This document shows, piece by piece, positions 52,881 through 61,408 of a stretch of DNA of 64,000 nucleotides. Each line of letters begins with the position of its first letter. Position 1 is the stretch's first letter. Both the position numbers and the translations under genes were made by a program. Under the pieces are notes generated by a model. The model was not told where the DNA came from. It saw only the letters and a list, made by a program, of their open reading frames with translations, and did not search any database. The stretch is from Lysobacter sp036697405 (GTDB lineage: Bacteria > Pseudomonadota > Gammaproteobacteria > Xanthomonadales > Xanthomonadaceae): the NCBI RefSeq assembly GCF_036697405.1, contig NZ_JBAHWA010000001.1, positions 1,054,001-1,118,000 on the forward strand, given 5' to 3'.

Positions 52881-55367
52881 TCAGTACTTCTGCTTGCTGC
52901 GCTTGGCCGGTTGGCCGCGCGGCGGCGGCGCCTTGGCGCCGCGGTCCTCGACCAGCTTGAAGTCGATCTTGCGGTCCTCGACGCTGGCCTTCATCACCAC
53001 GATCGCGACCCGGTCGCCCAGCCGGAATTCGCGCGCGGTGCGCTCGCCCTGCAGGGTCTTGCGGATCGGGTCGAAGTGGTAATAGTCGTGCGGCAGCTGG
53101 GTGACGTGGATCAGGCCGTTGACCTTGGACTCGTCCAGCTCCACGAACAGGCCGAAGCTGGTCACGCCGCTGATGGTGCCTTCGAACTCGCCGCCGACGT
53201 GCTGCTCCATCCAGGCCGCGCGGTAACGCTCGTCGACCTCGCGCTCGGCCTCGTCGGCGCGGCGTTCGCGTTCGGAGCATTGCAGGGCCAGCGCGGCCAT
53301 CTCGCGCGGCGAGTACAGGAACTGGTCCGGTCGCCCGCCGCCCAGCGCGTACTTGATCGCGCGGTGCACCAGCAGGTCGGGATAGCGGCGGATCGGCGAA
53401 GTGAAGTGCGCATAGGCCTCCAGCGCCAGGCCGAAGTGACCCAGGTTGTCCGGCGCATACACCGCCAGGCTCTGGCTGCGCAGCAGCACGGATTCGATCA
53501 GGGCCGCGTCGGGGCGCTCACGCACCTTCTTCAGCAGTTCGGTGAAATCGCGCGGCTGCACCTGCGGCCACGGCGGCATGCGCAGCTTGAACTCCTTGAG
53601 GAACTCCTGCAGGTCGGCGTACTTCTGCTCCGGCGGGCGCTCGTGGTTGCGGTACGGCGCCGGCACGTGCGCGCCGATCAGGTACTTCGCGGCCTCGACG
53701 TTGGCCGCGATCATGCATTCCTCGATCAGCTTGTGGGCGTCGTTGCGCTGGAGCATGCCGGCCTGCACCACTTCGCCGCGCTGGTCGAGCACGAAACGCA
53801 CTTCGCTGGATTCGAACTCGATCGCGCCGCGGCGCCGGCGCGCCTTGGACAGCACGCGGTAGAGCTGGTGCAGGCGCTGCACGTCCGGCAGCAGCGAGCC
53901 GATCTGGGCCAGCGCGTCCTCGCGCGCCTCGGCCTCGATGCCCTCGCCGACCGCGTTCCAGACCTGGGTGTAGGTCAGGCGCGCGTGCGAGTTCATCACC
54001 GCTTCGTAGAACTTCGACTCGGTGACCTGGCCTTCGCGATCGATCTGCATGTCGCAGACGAAGCACAGCCGGTCGACCTTGGGCTTGAGCGAGCAGATGC
54101 CGTTGGACAGGGTCTCCGGCAGCATCGGCACGACGAAGCCGGGGAAGTAGACCGAGGTCGCGCGGCGGGTGGCCTCTTCGTCCAGCGGAGTGCCGGGGCG
54201 GACGTAATGGGAGACATCGGCGATCGCGACCACCAGACGGAAACCGTCGCGGTTGGGCTCGCAATAGACGGCGTCGTCGAAATCCTTGGCGTCCTCGCCG
54301 TCGATGGTGACCAGCGGGGTCGAACGCAGGTCGACGCGTTGCGCGGCCAGCTCCGGCGGCACCGTCAGGGCGACGCCGGCGGCTTCGTCGAGCACCGCCT
54401 GCGGGAATTCGTGCGGCAGTTCGTGGCCGTGGATCGCGGCCTGCACCGCCAGCGACGCGGTCAGGCGTTCGCCCAGCACCGTCAGCACGCGGCCGATCGG
54501 CGGGCGCTTGGCGTCCGGCGCCTGCACCAGTTCGCAGACCACCAACTGGCCGTTCTGCGCTTCCAGGCGCGCGTCCGGCGGAATCTGCACATTGCGCTGG
54601 ATGCGGCGGTCGTCGGGCACGACGTAGCTGATGCCGGACTCCACGGTGAAGCGGCCGATCAGGCGGTTGAGACGGCGCTCCAGCACTTCGACGATCGCGC
54701 CCTCGCGGCGGCCGCGGCGGTCGACGCCGGTGACGCTGGCGAGCACGCGGTCGCCGTGCATGGCCTTGCGCATCTCGAACGGCGGCAGGAACAGGTCGTC
54801 GCCACCGCCGGCTTCCGGGCGCAGGAAGCCGAAGCCGTCGGGATTGGCGATCACCACACCGGGGATCAGGTCCATGCGCGCGGCGGGCGCGAACTCGCCC
54901 TTGCGGTTCTGCAGCAGCTGGCCTTCGCGCAGCATCGCCGCCAGGCGCTTGCCGAGCGCGTCGAAGCGGTCCGGCGCGCTCAGGCCCAGGGTCTCGGCCA
55001 GGGCCTCGGCGCGCATCGGGCCGTCGGCCGCGGCCAGCAGTTGCAGGATGGCCTCGCGGCTGGCGATGGGCTGCTCGTAGCGGCTGGCTTCGCGCTCGGC
55101 GTAAGGGTCGTTGTAGGCCGGCGGCGCGTTGCGCGCGCGCGGCGCGGACGGCGTTGCCGCATCGGCCTTGCCGCGCTTGCCGCCCTTGCCGGGCGGCCCG
55201 TGTTGCAGGCTCTCGGGCAGCCACGGCGGCCGCGGCGCGGAGCTCTTCTTGCCGCCACCGGGCTTGCCGGCGCCTTGTCTGGTGTTCGCCGGCTTGGCGC
55301 CGGCCTTCGCGCTGGCTGCGCGGGTGGATTTGCCGGGCTTGCCCCCGGCCGGGGTCTTCTTACTCAT
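52881..55367 (-). CDS. rnr: Ribonuclease R
   Basis: 828 residues, processive 3'-5' exoribonuclease of the RNase II/RNB family. After a Lys/Gly/Pro-rich N-terminal extension (about 1-80), an HTH-like domain and two cold-shock domains, the RNB catalytic core has TIDGEDAKDFDDAVYCE (metal-binding aspartates) and ADVSHYVRPGTPLDEEA, then the HFTSPIRRYPDLLVHR motif. The C-terminal S1 domain is at about 725-805 (EFEGTISGVTSFGLFVELDE), ending in a basic tail. Start ATG 55367 (MSKKTPAGGK). Confidence 0.95.
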   Translation of the reverse strand: MSKKTPAGGKPGKSTRAASAKAGAKPANTRQGAGKPGGGKKSSAPRPPWLPESLQHGPPGKGGKRGKADAATPSAPRARNAPPAYNDPYAEREASRYEQPIASREAILQLLAAADGPMRAEALAETLGLSAPDRFDALGKRLAAMLREGQLLQNRKGEFAPAARMDLIPGVVIANPDGFGFLRPEAGGGDDLFLPPFEMRKAMHGDRVLASVTGVDRRGRREGAIVEVLERRLNRLIGRFTVESGISYVVPDDRRIQRNVQIPPDARLEAQNGQLVVCELVQAPDAKRPPIGRVLTVLGERLTASLAVQAAIHGHELPHEFPQAVLDEAAGVALTVPPELAAQRVDLRSTPLVTIDGEDAKDFDDAVYCEPNRDGFRLVVAIADVSHYVRPGTPLDEEATRRATSVYFPGFVVPMLPETLSNGICSLKPKVDRLCFVCDMQIDREGQVTESKFYEAVMNSHARLTYTQVWNAVGEGIEAEAREDALAQIGSLLPDVQRLHQLYRVLSKARRRRGAIEFESSEVRFVLDQRGEVVQAGMLQRNDAHKLIEECMIAANVEAAKYLIGAHVPAPYRNHERPPEQKYADLQEFLKEFKLRMPPWPQVQPRDFTELLKKVRERPDAALIESVLLRSQSLAVYAPDNLGHFGLALEAYAHFTSPIRRYPDLLVHRAIKYALGGGRPDQFLYSPREMAALALQCSERERRADEAEREVDERYRAAWMEQHVGGEFEGTISGVTSFGLFVELDESKVNGLIHVTQLPHDYYHFDPIRKTLQGERTAREFRLGDRVAIVVMKASVEDRKIDFKLVEDRGAKAPPPRGQPAKRSKQKY

Positions 55368-55474
55368 CGCGGCATGGTCGCACATCGCCATGAACGCAGC
55401 GTCGTCGGCCGGGCAGCGACCAGGCCTGCGCGCCCCGCCGCCGCGACGGAGCTGGGCCGCGAAACGGGCCGGGC

Positions 55475-55695
55475 TCAGCCCATCCGCTGCCCGCCGCGAC
55501 CCGGCGCATCCGGACCGCCCAGGCCCTGGGTCTGTTGCTGGCTCTGCTGCGCGCCGACCTGGGCCAGTTGCTCGAAGCTCTGCGCGGCCGGCACGCGCGC
55601 GGCCTGGTTGGCCTCGACCTGGGCGTGGATTGCGGGCCGCGCTCGCCGGGCGGCGAGTACATCGCGAACGCATGGGCCTCGCCGTTCGCGGTCAC
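55475..55695 (-). pseudogene. Remnant of an X-T4SS effector C-terminus (XVIPCD-like), frameshifted
   Basis: Two pieces in different frames. First: VTANGEAHAFAMYSPPGERG from a GTG directly adjacent to the upstream stop. Second, after a shift near 55640: AIHAQVEANQAARVPAAQSF, EQLAQVGAQQSQQQTQGLGG, ending GGQRMG. Together these resemble the end of the XVIPCD domain of xanthomonad type IV secretion effectors (a GEAxAFA segment, P-x-x-QSFEQLA, then a Gln-rich tail). No toxin domain precedes it. This is read as a decayed effector tail; the family call is by pattern and needs a profile search. Confidence 0.5.
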
Positions 55696-56192
55696 TTATT
55701 CGTTGCAAATCCCTTCCGGACCGAGGGCTGCGATTGGCTCGCGGTGCAAAATACCGTACTCGTCGATTACGTCGCCGGACCGGCGATACCACACCAGCCG
55801 ATCGCCACGGCGCTCGAAGCAACCGACTCGTCCTTCGTACTTCGGGCATGGCGCATAGCGGCCCGACTCGACGTACTTGCTGCAAAGCTCAAGCACGAGT
55901 TTGCCGTCGCTCACTCGTCCCTCGAGTAGCCCATCCGACCCGCGAGTATCGGTGCCGTCGCTCCAGCTTCCGCTATGCCCTTCACCGTCGCGGGCGATAT
56001 CGATGCCGACGTAGTGCCCTTGCAGCAACGCGTACTAAAGCCCCAATCGCCCGCGAACGGATCGGCGCCGGCGTCCGCCGCAGCCGTCGCAGCAGGCCGC
56101 TCGTTCTGCGCCGAGCACGCACTACCCGACAAAGCCAATCCGGCCAGGCACAGCATCGTCCAGGCTTTGCGACGGACGCATCGATCGAACAT
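55696..56192 (-). pseudogene. Lipoprotein gene with frameshift, possible cognate immunity (X-Tfi) protein
   Basis: The 5' part encodes a lipoprotein signal (MLCLAGLALSGSACSAQNER; lipobox GSAC) to DPFAGDWGF. The frame then breaks near 56038. The rest reads in another frame from YALLQGHYVGIDIARDGEGH to IAALGPEGICNE, about 110 residues. Adding one base (GGCTTT-G-AGTAC) joins the two pieces. Four cysteines lie in the second part. Small lipoproteins directly upstream of an XVIPCD-ending gene are typical X-Tfi immunity proteins, which fits the remnant downstream. Real decay or a base-calling error cannot be told apart here. Confidence 0.6.
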
Positions 56193-56340
56193 TCCGCTGT
56201 TCTTGTGGCTCTCGACTCGCGCCTCGGAACCGTATGCGGCTCCGCCTCAATAATCCTAAGAACAGTGCCGCCCAGCCTGCACGGGCGTGCAGGCGATTGA
56301 GCTTGCGGTGAATCGAAGGGCGTGGTGCCCATCGGTGCGA

Positions 56341-56769
56341 CTAGCTGTGTTTGAAGCGCGCCCGCAATCGGTCGTTCCAGTCGTTGACCGCGGCCAGCAG
56401 GCGCTCGCGCAGCCGTGCGACGTCCTGGTCCGGGGCGGCGGCCAGGCTGCGGGCGTGGCAGACCAGCGCGCCACCCGCGCTTTCCTCGATGCGCCAGCGG
56501 TGCAGGCCGGGCCAGGGCCCTTGCAGCAGGTCCCATTCGAGCCTGCGACCGGGTTCGACGCAGGTCAGGCGCGCGAGCGAGAGCGTCTCGTGTTCGCGCC
56601 AGTGCAGCGCGGTGCCGGGCTGCGCCGGGCCTAATAAGTTGGAGGCCGAGATCCGGTCGTGCCATTGCGGCCAACAGGCGATGTCGATCAGGCAGTTCCA
56701 GATCGCGGCGGGACTGGCATCGACGCGGGTGCAGGCGCCGATGGCGATGGACGTGGGAGGCTGTGTCAG
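56341..56769 (-). CDS. SRPBCC family protein, probable CTG start
   Basis: 142 codons of clearly coding sequence: TQPPTSIAIGACTRVDASPA, then AIWNCLIDIACWPQWHDRIS, and ending LAAVNDWNDRLRARFKHS. This is the START/polyketide-cyclase-like fold (DASPAAIWNCLID...WPQWHDRI is the usual opening). The frame has no ATG, GTG or TTG anywhere. A CTG at 56769-56767 lies exactly seven bases after a perfect AGGAG, so initiation at CTG is the best model; loss of an ATG is the alternative. Probably a small hydrophobic-ligand-binding protein. Upstream reading frames are not convincing. Confidence 0.65.
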   Translation of the reverse strand: MTQPPTSIAIGACTRVDASPAAIWNCLIDIACWPQWHDRISASNLLGPAQPGTALHWREHETLSLARLTCVEPGRRLEWDLLQGPWPGLHRWRIEESAGGALVCHARSLAAAPDQDVARLRERLLAAVNDWNDRLRARFKHS

Positions 56770-57205
56770 AGGCGTACTCCTGTGCGGAATCGTGGGTGAT
56801 TCGAAACGAGCGATGCGGCGCGGGCGAGGCAGATTTCGACGCCACGCATGCGTACAGACTCGGCATAGCGGCGACCTCGCGCAGCGGCGCGGGATCGGAA
56901 GGGTGGGTGTCCGGCGACGGGCGCGCGGCGGCCTGGAAGGCGATGCGATGCCGCGGGGAGCGACGGCGCAGGACCGCGTGTTGCGTGGAGTGCAGCGACC
57001 GGCATCGAGCGACCGCTTGGAAGCGCCGGCGTTCCCGGGCGGGAGACGCGGAAATCGAAGCTGGGGCCTGCGCCGGCCGAGTCTAGGCCGGCCGGATCGG
57101 CGACGGTTCGAAGGACATCGAAGCCCAGGCTGCGGCCGGAGGCGGGGCCCGCACGGCTGCTGCGCTCGCGGCGGCCGCGGAATCGGGCCGGAGCCGGCCC
57201 TGAAA
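56770..57205. other. Gene-free stretch between SRPBCC gene and tRNA-Leu
   Basis: About 435 bp with only Arg/Gly-rich open frames on both strands and no ribosome site. No repeat, operator or small RNA was recognised. Confidence 0.45.
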
Positions 57206-57237
57206 ACGAAAAACCCCTGATTTCTCAGGGGTTGTTC
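57206..57237 (-). terminator. Terminator of tRNA-Leu
   Basis: On the minus strand AACCCCTGA-GAAA-TCAGGGGTTTTTCG: strong stem and T-run immediately after the tRNA. Confidence 0.9.
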
Positions 57238-57244
57238 TGAAGAG

Positions 57245-57329
<85 letters not shown>

Positions 57330-57620
57330 CTGTCGCAACGCCGTGGGGCGCTGCGAGGAGGCGTATGTTGCGTTGCGGTGAGGCGGCTGTCAACGGTTTT
57401 GTCACAACGCCGGCCCAACGCCGAAATCGGCAAGGCCGGCCCTGCCGCCGGCCCGGGCCGGCGCGCGCGCCTCGCCCGCTTGGCCTTGCCTGCCGCGAAC
57501 CCTTGCCGCGCCGCGCACGCGCGGCATCGCGCGCGGACACAAGGACGAGATCGCGGCTCCGGCCCGGCACAGCGACGGGTAGAATCGCGAGGTCACGCCT
57601 TAGCGAGTTGATTGCGTTCC

Positions 57621-59864
57621 ATGACTGATTCCGTACGTCCGGTGTTCCACGGCTTCGAACAGATCCCGCTGCGCGAGTACGCCGAGCGCGCCTACCTCGA
57701 TTACTCGATGTACGTGGTGCTCGACCGCGCCCTGCCCTTCCTCGGCGACGGCCTCAAGCCGGTCCAGCGCCGCATCATCTATTCGATGAGCGAGCTCGGC
57801 CTCAATGCCGGCGCCAAGCCCAAGAAGTCCGCGCGCACCGTCGGCGACGTGATCGGCAAGTACCACCCGCACGGCGACAGCGCCTGCTACGAAGCCATGG
57901 TGCTGATGGCCCAGCCGTTCTCCTACCGCTACCCGCTGGTGGAGGGCCAGGGCAACTTCGGTTCCAGCGACGATCCCAAGTCGTTCGCGGCGATGCGCTA
58001 CACCGAATCCAAACTGACCCCGATCGCCGAGGTGTTGCTGGGCGAACTCGCCCACGGCACGGTCGACTGGGTGCCTAACTTCGACGGCACCCTGGAAGAG
58101 CCGACCTGGATGCCGGCGCGCCTGCCGCACCTGCTGCTCAACGGCACCACCGGCATCGCGGTCGGCATGGCCACCGACGTGCCGCCGCACAATCTCAACG
58201 AGGTGGTCAGCGCCTGCGTGCGCCTGCTCGACGACCCGGACGCGACCACCCGCGACCTGTGCGAGCACGTACTGGGCCCGGACTACCCGACCACGGCCGA
58301 GATCATCACCCCGCGCGCCGACCTGATGGCGATGTACGAAACCGGCCTGGGCAGCGTGCGCGCGCGCGCCACCTGGGTGAAGGAAGCGCAGAACTTCGTC
58401 ATCACCGCGCTGCCCTACCAGGCCTCGCCGGGCAAGATCATCGAGCAGATCGCCCAGCAGATGCGGGCCAAGAAGCTGCCCTGGCTGGAGGACCTGCGCG
58501 ACGAGTCCGACCACGCCAACCCGACCCGGATCGTGCTGGTGCCGCGTTCCAACCGGGTCGACGCCGAGCAGCTGATGGGCCATCTGTTCGCGACCACCGA
58601 TCTGGAAAAGAGCTACCGCGTCAACATCAACGTGATCGGCCTGGACGGCCGCCCGCAGGTCAAGGGCCTGAAGGCGCTGCTGAGCGAGTGGCTGGTGTTC
58701 CGCACCGACACCGTGACCCGCCGCCTCACCCATCGCCTGGAAAAGGTCGAGCGCCGCCTGCACCTGTTGGAAGGCCTGCTGGTCGCGTTCCTGAACCTGG
58801 ACGAGGTGATCCGCATCATCCGCACCGAGGACGAACCGCGCCCGGTGTTGATGGCGCGCTTCGGCCTCAGCGAGGAGCAGACCGACTACATCCTCGAGAC
58901 CAAGCTGCGCCAGCTCGCGCGCCTGGAAGAGATGAAGATCCGCGGCGAACAGGACGAACTGGCCGCCGAGCGCGAGAAGCTGATCGCGACCCTGGGCAGC
59001 AAGTCCAAGCTCAAGAAGCTGGTCAAGGACGAACTGCTGGCCGACGCCAAGAAGTTCGGCGACGCCCGCCGCTCGCCGCTGGTCGCGCGCGACGCCGCCC
59101 AGGCGCTGTCGGAAACCGAACTGGTGGCCAGCGAGCCGATGACCGTGGTGCTCAGCGAGAAGGGCTGGGTGCGCGCGGCCAAGGGCCACGACATCGACGC
59201 GGCCACCCTGAGCTACCGCGACGGCGACGGCCTGCTGGGCTCGGTCAAGAGCCGCAGCACCCAGCAGGTCGCGTTCCTGGATTCCACCGGCCGCGCCTAT
59301 TCGACCGTGGTCCACGGCCTGCCCTCGGCGCGAGGCAACGGCGAGCCGCTGACCGGGCGCTTCTCGCCCGCCGCCGGCGCCTCGTTCCAGGCCCTGGCCA
59401 GCGGCGACAACGACAGCCGCTTCGTGCTCGCCTCCAGCCACGGCTACGGCTTCGTCACCCGCTTCGAGAACCTCACCGGCCGCAACAAGGCCGGCAAGGC
59501 GATGCTGTCGCTGACCCCGAACGCCAAGGTGCTGCAGCCGGCCGCGGTCGGCGCGGTCGAGGCCGACCGCGTGGTCGCGGTGACCAATGTCGGCCACCTG
59601 CTCGCGTTCCCGGTGTCCGAGCTGCCCGAGCTGGACAAGGGCAAAGGCAACAAGATCATCGACATCCCCAAGGCCAAGCTCGGCACCGAGCGCGTGGTCG
59701 CGGTGGCGGTGGTCGCGCCCGGGACCACGCTCAGCGTCCGCTCCGGCACCCGCAGCATGAGCCTGTCGTGGAAGGACCTGGACGCCTACGTCGGCGCGCG
59801 CGCCACCCGCGGCGGCCTGCTGCCGCGCGGTTGGCAGAAGGTCGAAGGCCTGTCGGTGGAGTGA
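57621..59864 (+). CDS. parC: DNA topoisomerase IV subunit A
   Basis: 747 residues from ATG 57621; TTG 57612 would add three. The GyrA/ParC breakage-reunion domain has KPVQRRIIYSM, the quinolone-determining stretch YHPHGDSACYEAM (wild-type-like Ser87 and Glu91) and catalytic Tyr127 in AAMRYTE. The coiled-coil region (about 350-470) precedes a C-terminal beta-pinwheel (about 495-735) which lacks the GyrA-box QRRGGKG, supporting ParC over GyrA. parE is not adjacent. Confidence 0.95.
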   Translation: MTDSVRPVFHGFEQIPLREYAERAYLDYSMYVVLDRALPFLGDGLKPVQRRIIYSMSELGLNAGAKPKKSARTVGDVIGKYHPHGDSACYEAMVLMAQPFSYRYPLVEGQGNFGSSDDPKSFAAMRYTESKLTPIAEVLLGELAHGTVDWVPNFDGTLEEPTWMPARLPHLLLNGTTGIAVGMATDVPPHNLNEVVSACVRLLDDPDATTRDLCEHVLGPDYPTTAEIITPRADLMAMYETGLGSVRARATWVKEAQNFVITALPYQASPGKIIEQIAQQMRAKKLPWLEDLRDESDHANPTRIVLVPRSNRVDAEQLMGHLFATTDLEKSYRVNINVIGLDGRPQVKGLKALLSEWLVFRTDTVTRRLTHRLEKVERRLHLLEGLLVAFLNLDEVIRIIRTEDEPRPVLMARFGLSEEQTDYILETKLRQLARLEEMKIRGEQDELAAEREKLIATLGSKSKLKKLVKDELLADAKKFGDARRSPLVARDAAQALSETELVASEPMTVVLSEKGWVRAAKGHDIDAATLSYRDGDGLLGSVKSRSTQQVAFLDSTGRAYSTVVHGLPSARGNGEPLTGRFSPAAGASFQALASGDNDSRFVLASSHGYGFVTRFENLTGRNKAGKAMLSLTPNAKVLQPAAVGAVEADRVVAVTNVGHLLAFPVSELPELDKGKGNKIIDIPKAKLGTERVVAVAVVAPGTTLSVRSGTRSMSLSWKDLDAYVGARATRGGLLPRGWQKVEGLSVE

Positions 59865-59873
59865 GGTAGCGAG

Positions 59874-60530
59874 ATGGAAGCGGAGTTCTGGCACCAGCGC
59901 TGGCAGGACAAGCAGATCGGCTTCCATCAGGACCGGCCGTCGCCGCTGCTGCTCAAGCACTGGCCGTCGCTGGGCCTGGCGCCGGCCGGCCGGGTGTTCG
60001 TGCCGCTGGCCGGCAAGACCCTGGACATGGCCTGGTTCGCCTCGCAAGGCCATCGCGTGCTCGGCGTCGAACTGTCGCGGATCGCGGTCGAGGAATTCTT
60101 CGCCGAGCATGGCCTGCAGCCGGAAACGCAGGACACGCGCTACGGCCGCCATTACCGGGCCGGCGCGATCGAACTGATCTGCGGCGACGCCTTCGCCCTG
60201 GATGCCGAACTGCTGGCCGACTGCACGGCGGTGTTCGACCGCGCCGCCCTGATCGCCCTGCCCGCGCCGCTGCGCGAGCGCTACGCGGGCGAGCTCTACC
60301 CGCGCCTGCCCAGCGGCTGTCGCGGCCTGCTGATCACCCTGGAGTATCCGCAGCACGAGAAGCAGGGGCCGCCGTTCCACGTCGGCGAGGACGAGGTGCG
60401 CCAGCGCTACGCCCGCGATTGGCGCGTACTGACCCTGGAGCGCCGCGACATCCTCGCCCAGCAACCCAGCTTCGTCGAAGAGGGCGTGACCGCGCTGAAC
60501 ACGGTGGTCTACCGCCTCGATCGCAACTGA
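59874..60530 (+). CDS. tpm: Thiopurine S-methyltransferase
   Basis: 218 residues. SAM-dependent methyltransferase of the TPMT family; the bacterial members methylate selenium, tellurium and thiol compounds. Start MEAEFWHQRWQDKQIGFHQD is the family signature. The SAM motif is VFVPLAGKTLDMAWFASQGH (PLxGK), then VLGVELSRIAVEEFF. Nine bases after parC and possibly co-transcribed. Confidence 0.93.
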   Translation: MEAEFWHQRWQDKQIGFHQDRPSPLLLKHWPSLGLAPAGRVFVPLAGKTLDMAWFASQGHRVLGVELSRIAVEEFFAEHGLQPETQDTRYGRHYRAGAIELICGDAFALDAELLADCTAVFDRAALIALPAPLRERYAGELYPRLPSGCRGLLITLEYPQHEKQGPPFHVGEDEVRQRYARDWRVLTLERRDILAQQPSFVEEGVTALNTVVYRLDRN

Positions 60531-60840
60531 GCTGGAACGCAAGACCGACCGAGTCGGCTGACAAGGGGCATCCGCGGCGGAGGCGAAACGCGGCCGCCAT
60601 CGCGCCGTGCCGGCTCGTTCCGGCCATCGCAATCTTCGGTTGCGACACCACCCACAGCGCGCACGCAATGCGACGAAACACGGTATGGCGCGACGAATGC
60701 GGATGACGCGCGCCTGGACCGACCGGACACTGACGACGACGGCCACCCGGTCGTCGTTGCCGCCGGCGGCGGCCCGCCCATGCTGCTCGGGCAGGCCCTG
60801 CGCCGGCTTTATCCCACCAAGAACGCAAGGATCTGCGTCC
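60531..60840. other. Intergenic region upstream of the small secreted protein
   Basis: 310 bp with no gene, repeat or clear promoter recognised. A GC-rich near-palindrome around GACGACGGCC / GGTCGTCG (about 60733-60755) could be a hairpin. Confidence 0.4.
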
Positions 60841-61305
60841 ATGAAGCTTTCCAATCCCAGTCTCGCCCTGCTTGCGGCGGCCCTGCTGCCCTCCATCGCC
60901 GCGGCGACGCCGCCGCCGGATGCCAGCGAGCGCATCTCCATCTGCAGCGGCGCCTACTACGCCGTCATGTCGCTGGACTTCGGCAACACCGGCACTACCG
61001 CCACCGTGACCGCCAAGGCCAACGTGGTCAGCGAACCGTTCAGCCCGTTCCCGCCGCCCCCGCCGTATTACGCCGTCTACGCCGGCGCTTCGCACCGCGC
61101 CAACGCCAGTTCGGCCTGGACCACCAACGACCAGAATCTCGAGGGTTACGGTTCGTATCCGGCGGCGGCGGCCAGCGCGACCAAGATGGCGTTCCGCAGC
61201 GCGACCTGCGAGCTGGCCGGCAACGCCGTGGTCAGCGTGCATTGCCCAAATGGCAACTGGGAATACAAGACCCTGGAACGCACTTGGGTCGGCTGCGGCC
61301 TGTAA
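60841..61305 (+). CDS. Hypothetical secreted protein
   Basis: 154 residues from ATG 60841 (AAGGA 14 bases upstream). Signal peptide to about 22 (LAAALLPSIAAAT). The mature part is small, Ala/Ser/Tyr-rich, with a Pro-run SPFPPPPPYYAVYAGASHRA, four cysteines (SICSG, ATCEL, VHCPN, GCGL) probably in two disulfides, and a final NWEYKTLERTWVGCGL. No family recognised. Single gene with a terminator after it. Confidence 0.75.
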   Translation: MKLSNPSLALLAAALLPSIAAATPPPDASERISICSGAYYAVMSLDFGNTGTTATVTAKANVVSEPFSPFPPPPPYYAVYAGASHRANASSAWTTNDQNLEGYGSYPAAAASATKMAFRSATCELAGNAVVSVHCPNGNWEYKTLERTWVGCGL

Positions 61306-61364
61306 CGCGCCGCTGAGCGCGTCGGCGCCGCGATGCATCGCGGCCGTCGCGCGATTCGCCACCC

Positions 61365-61396
61365 ACGGGCGCCGCCATCGCGGCGCCCGTTTCATT
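61365..61396 (+). terminator. Bidirectional terminator between convergent genes
   Basis: ACGGGCGCCGC-CATC-GCGGCGCCCGTTTC: perfect stem, followed by T residues on the plus strand; it sits between the secreted-protein gene and the convergent aldolase-like gene. Confidence 0.75.
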
Positions 61397-61408
61397 TGCG
61401 GCTGCGGA

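Noticed and set aside
52236..56300. A 1354-codon open frame on the plus strand opposite rnr
   Set aside because: Antisense of RNase R; composition typical of shadow frames (His, Gln, Arg, Leu), no recognisable fold and no ribosome site.
56766..57005. A 79-codon minus-strand frame whose TGA overlaps the CTG of the SRPBCC gene
   Set aside because: The overlap is suggestive of coupling, but the translation is Arg/Ala/Pro-rich with no ribosome site or family.
57600..60941. A 1113-codon open frame on the minus strand opposite parC and tpm
   Set aside because: Shadow of two well-supported genes; no motif.
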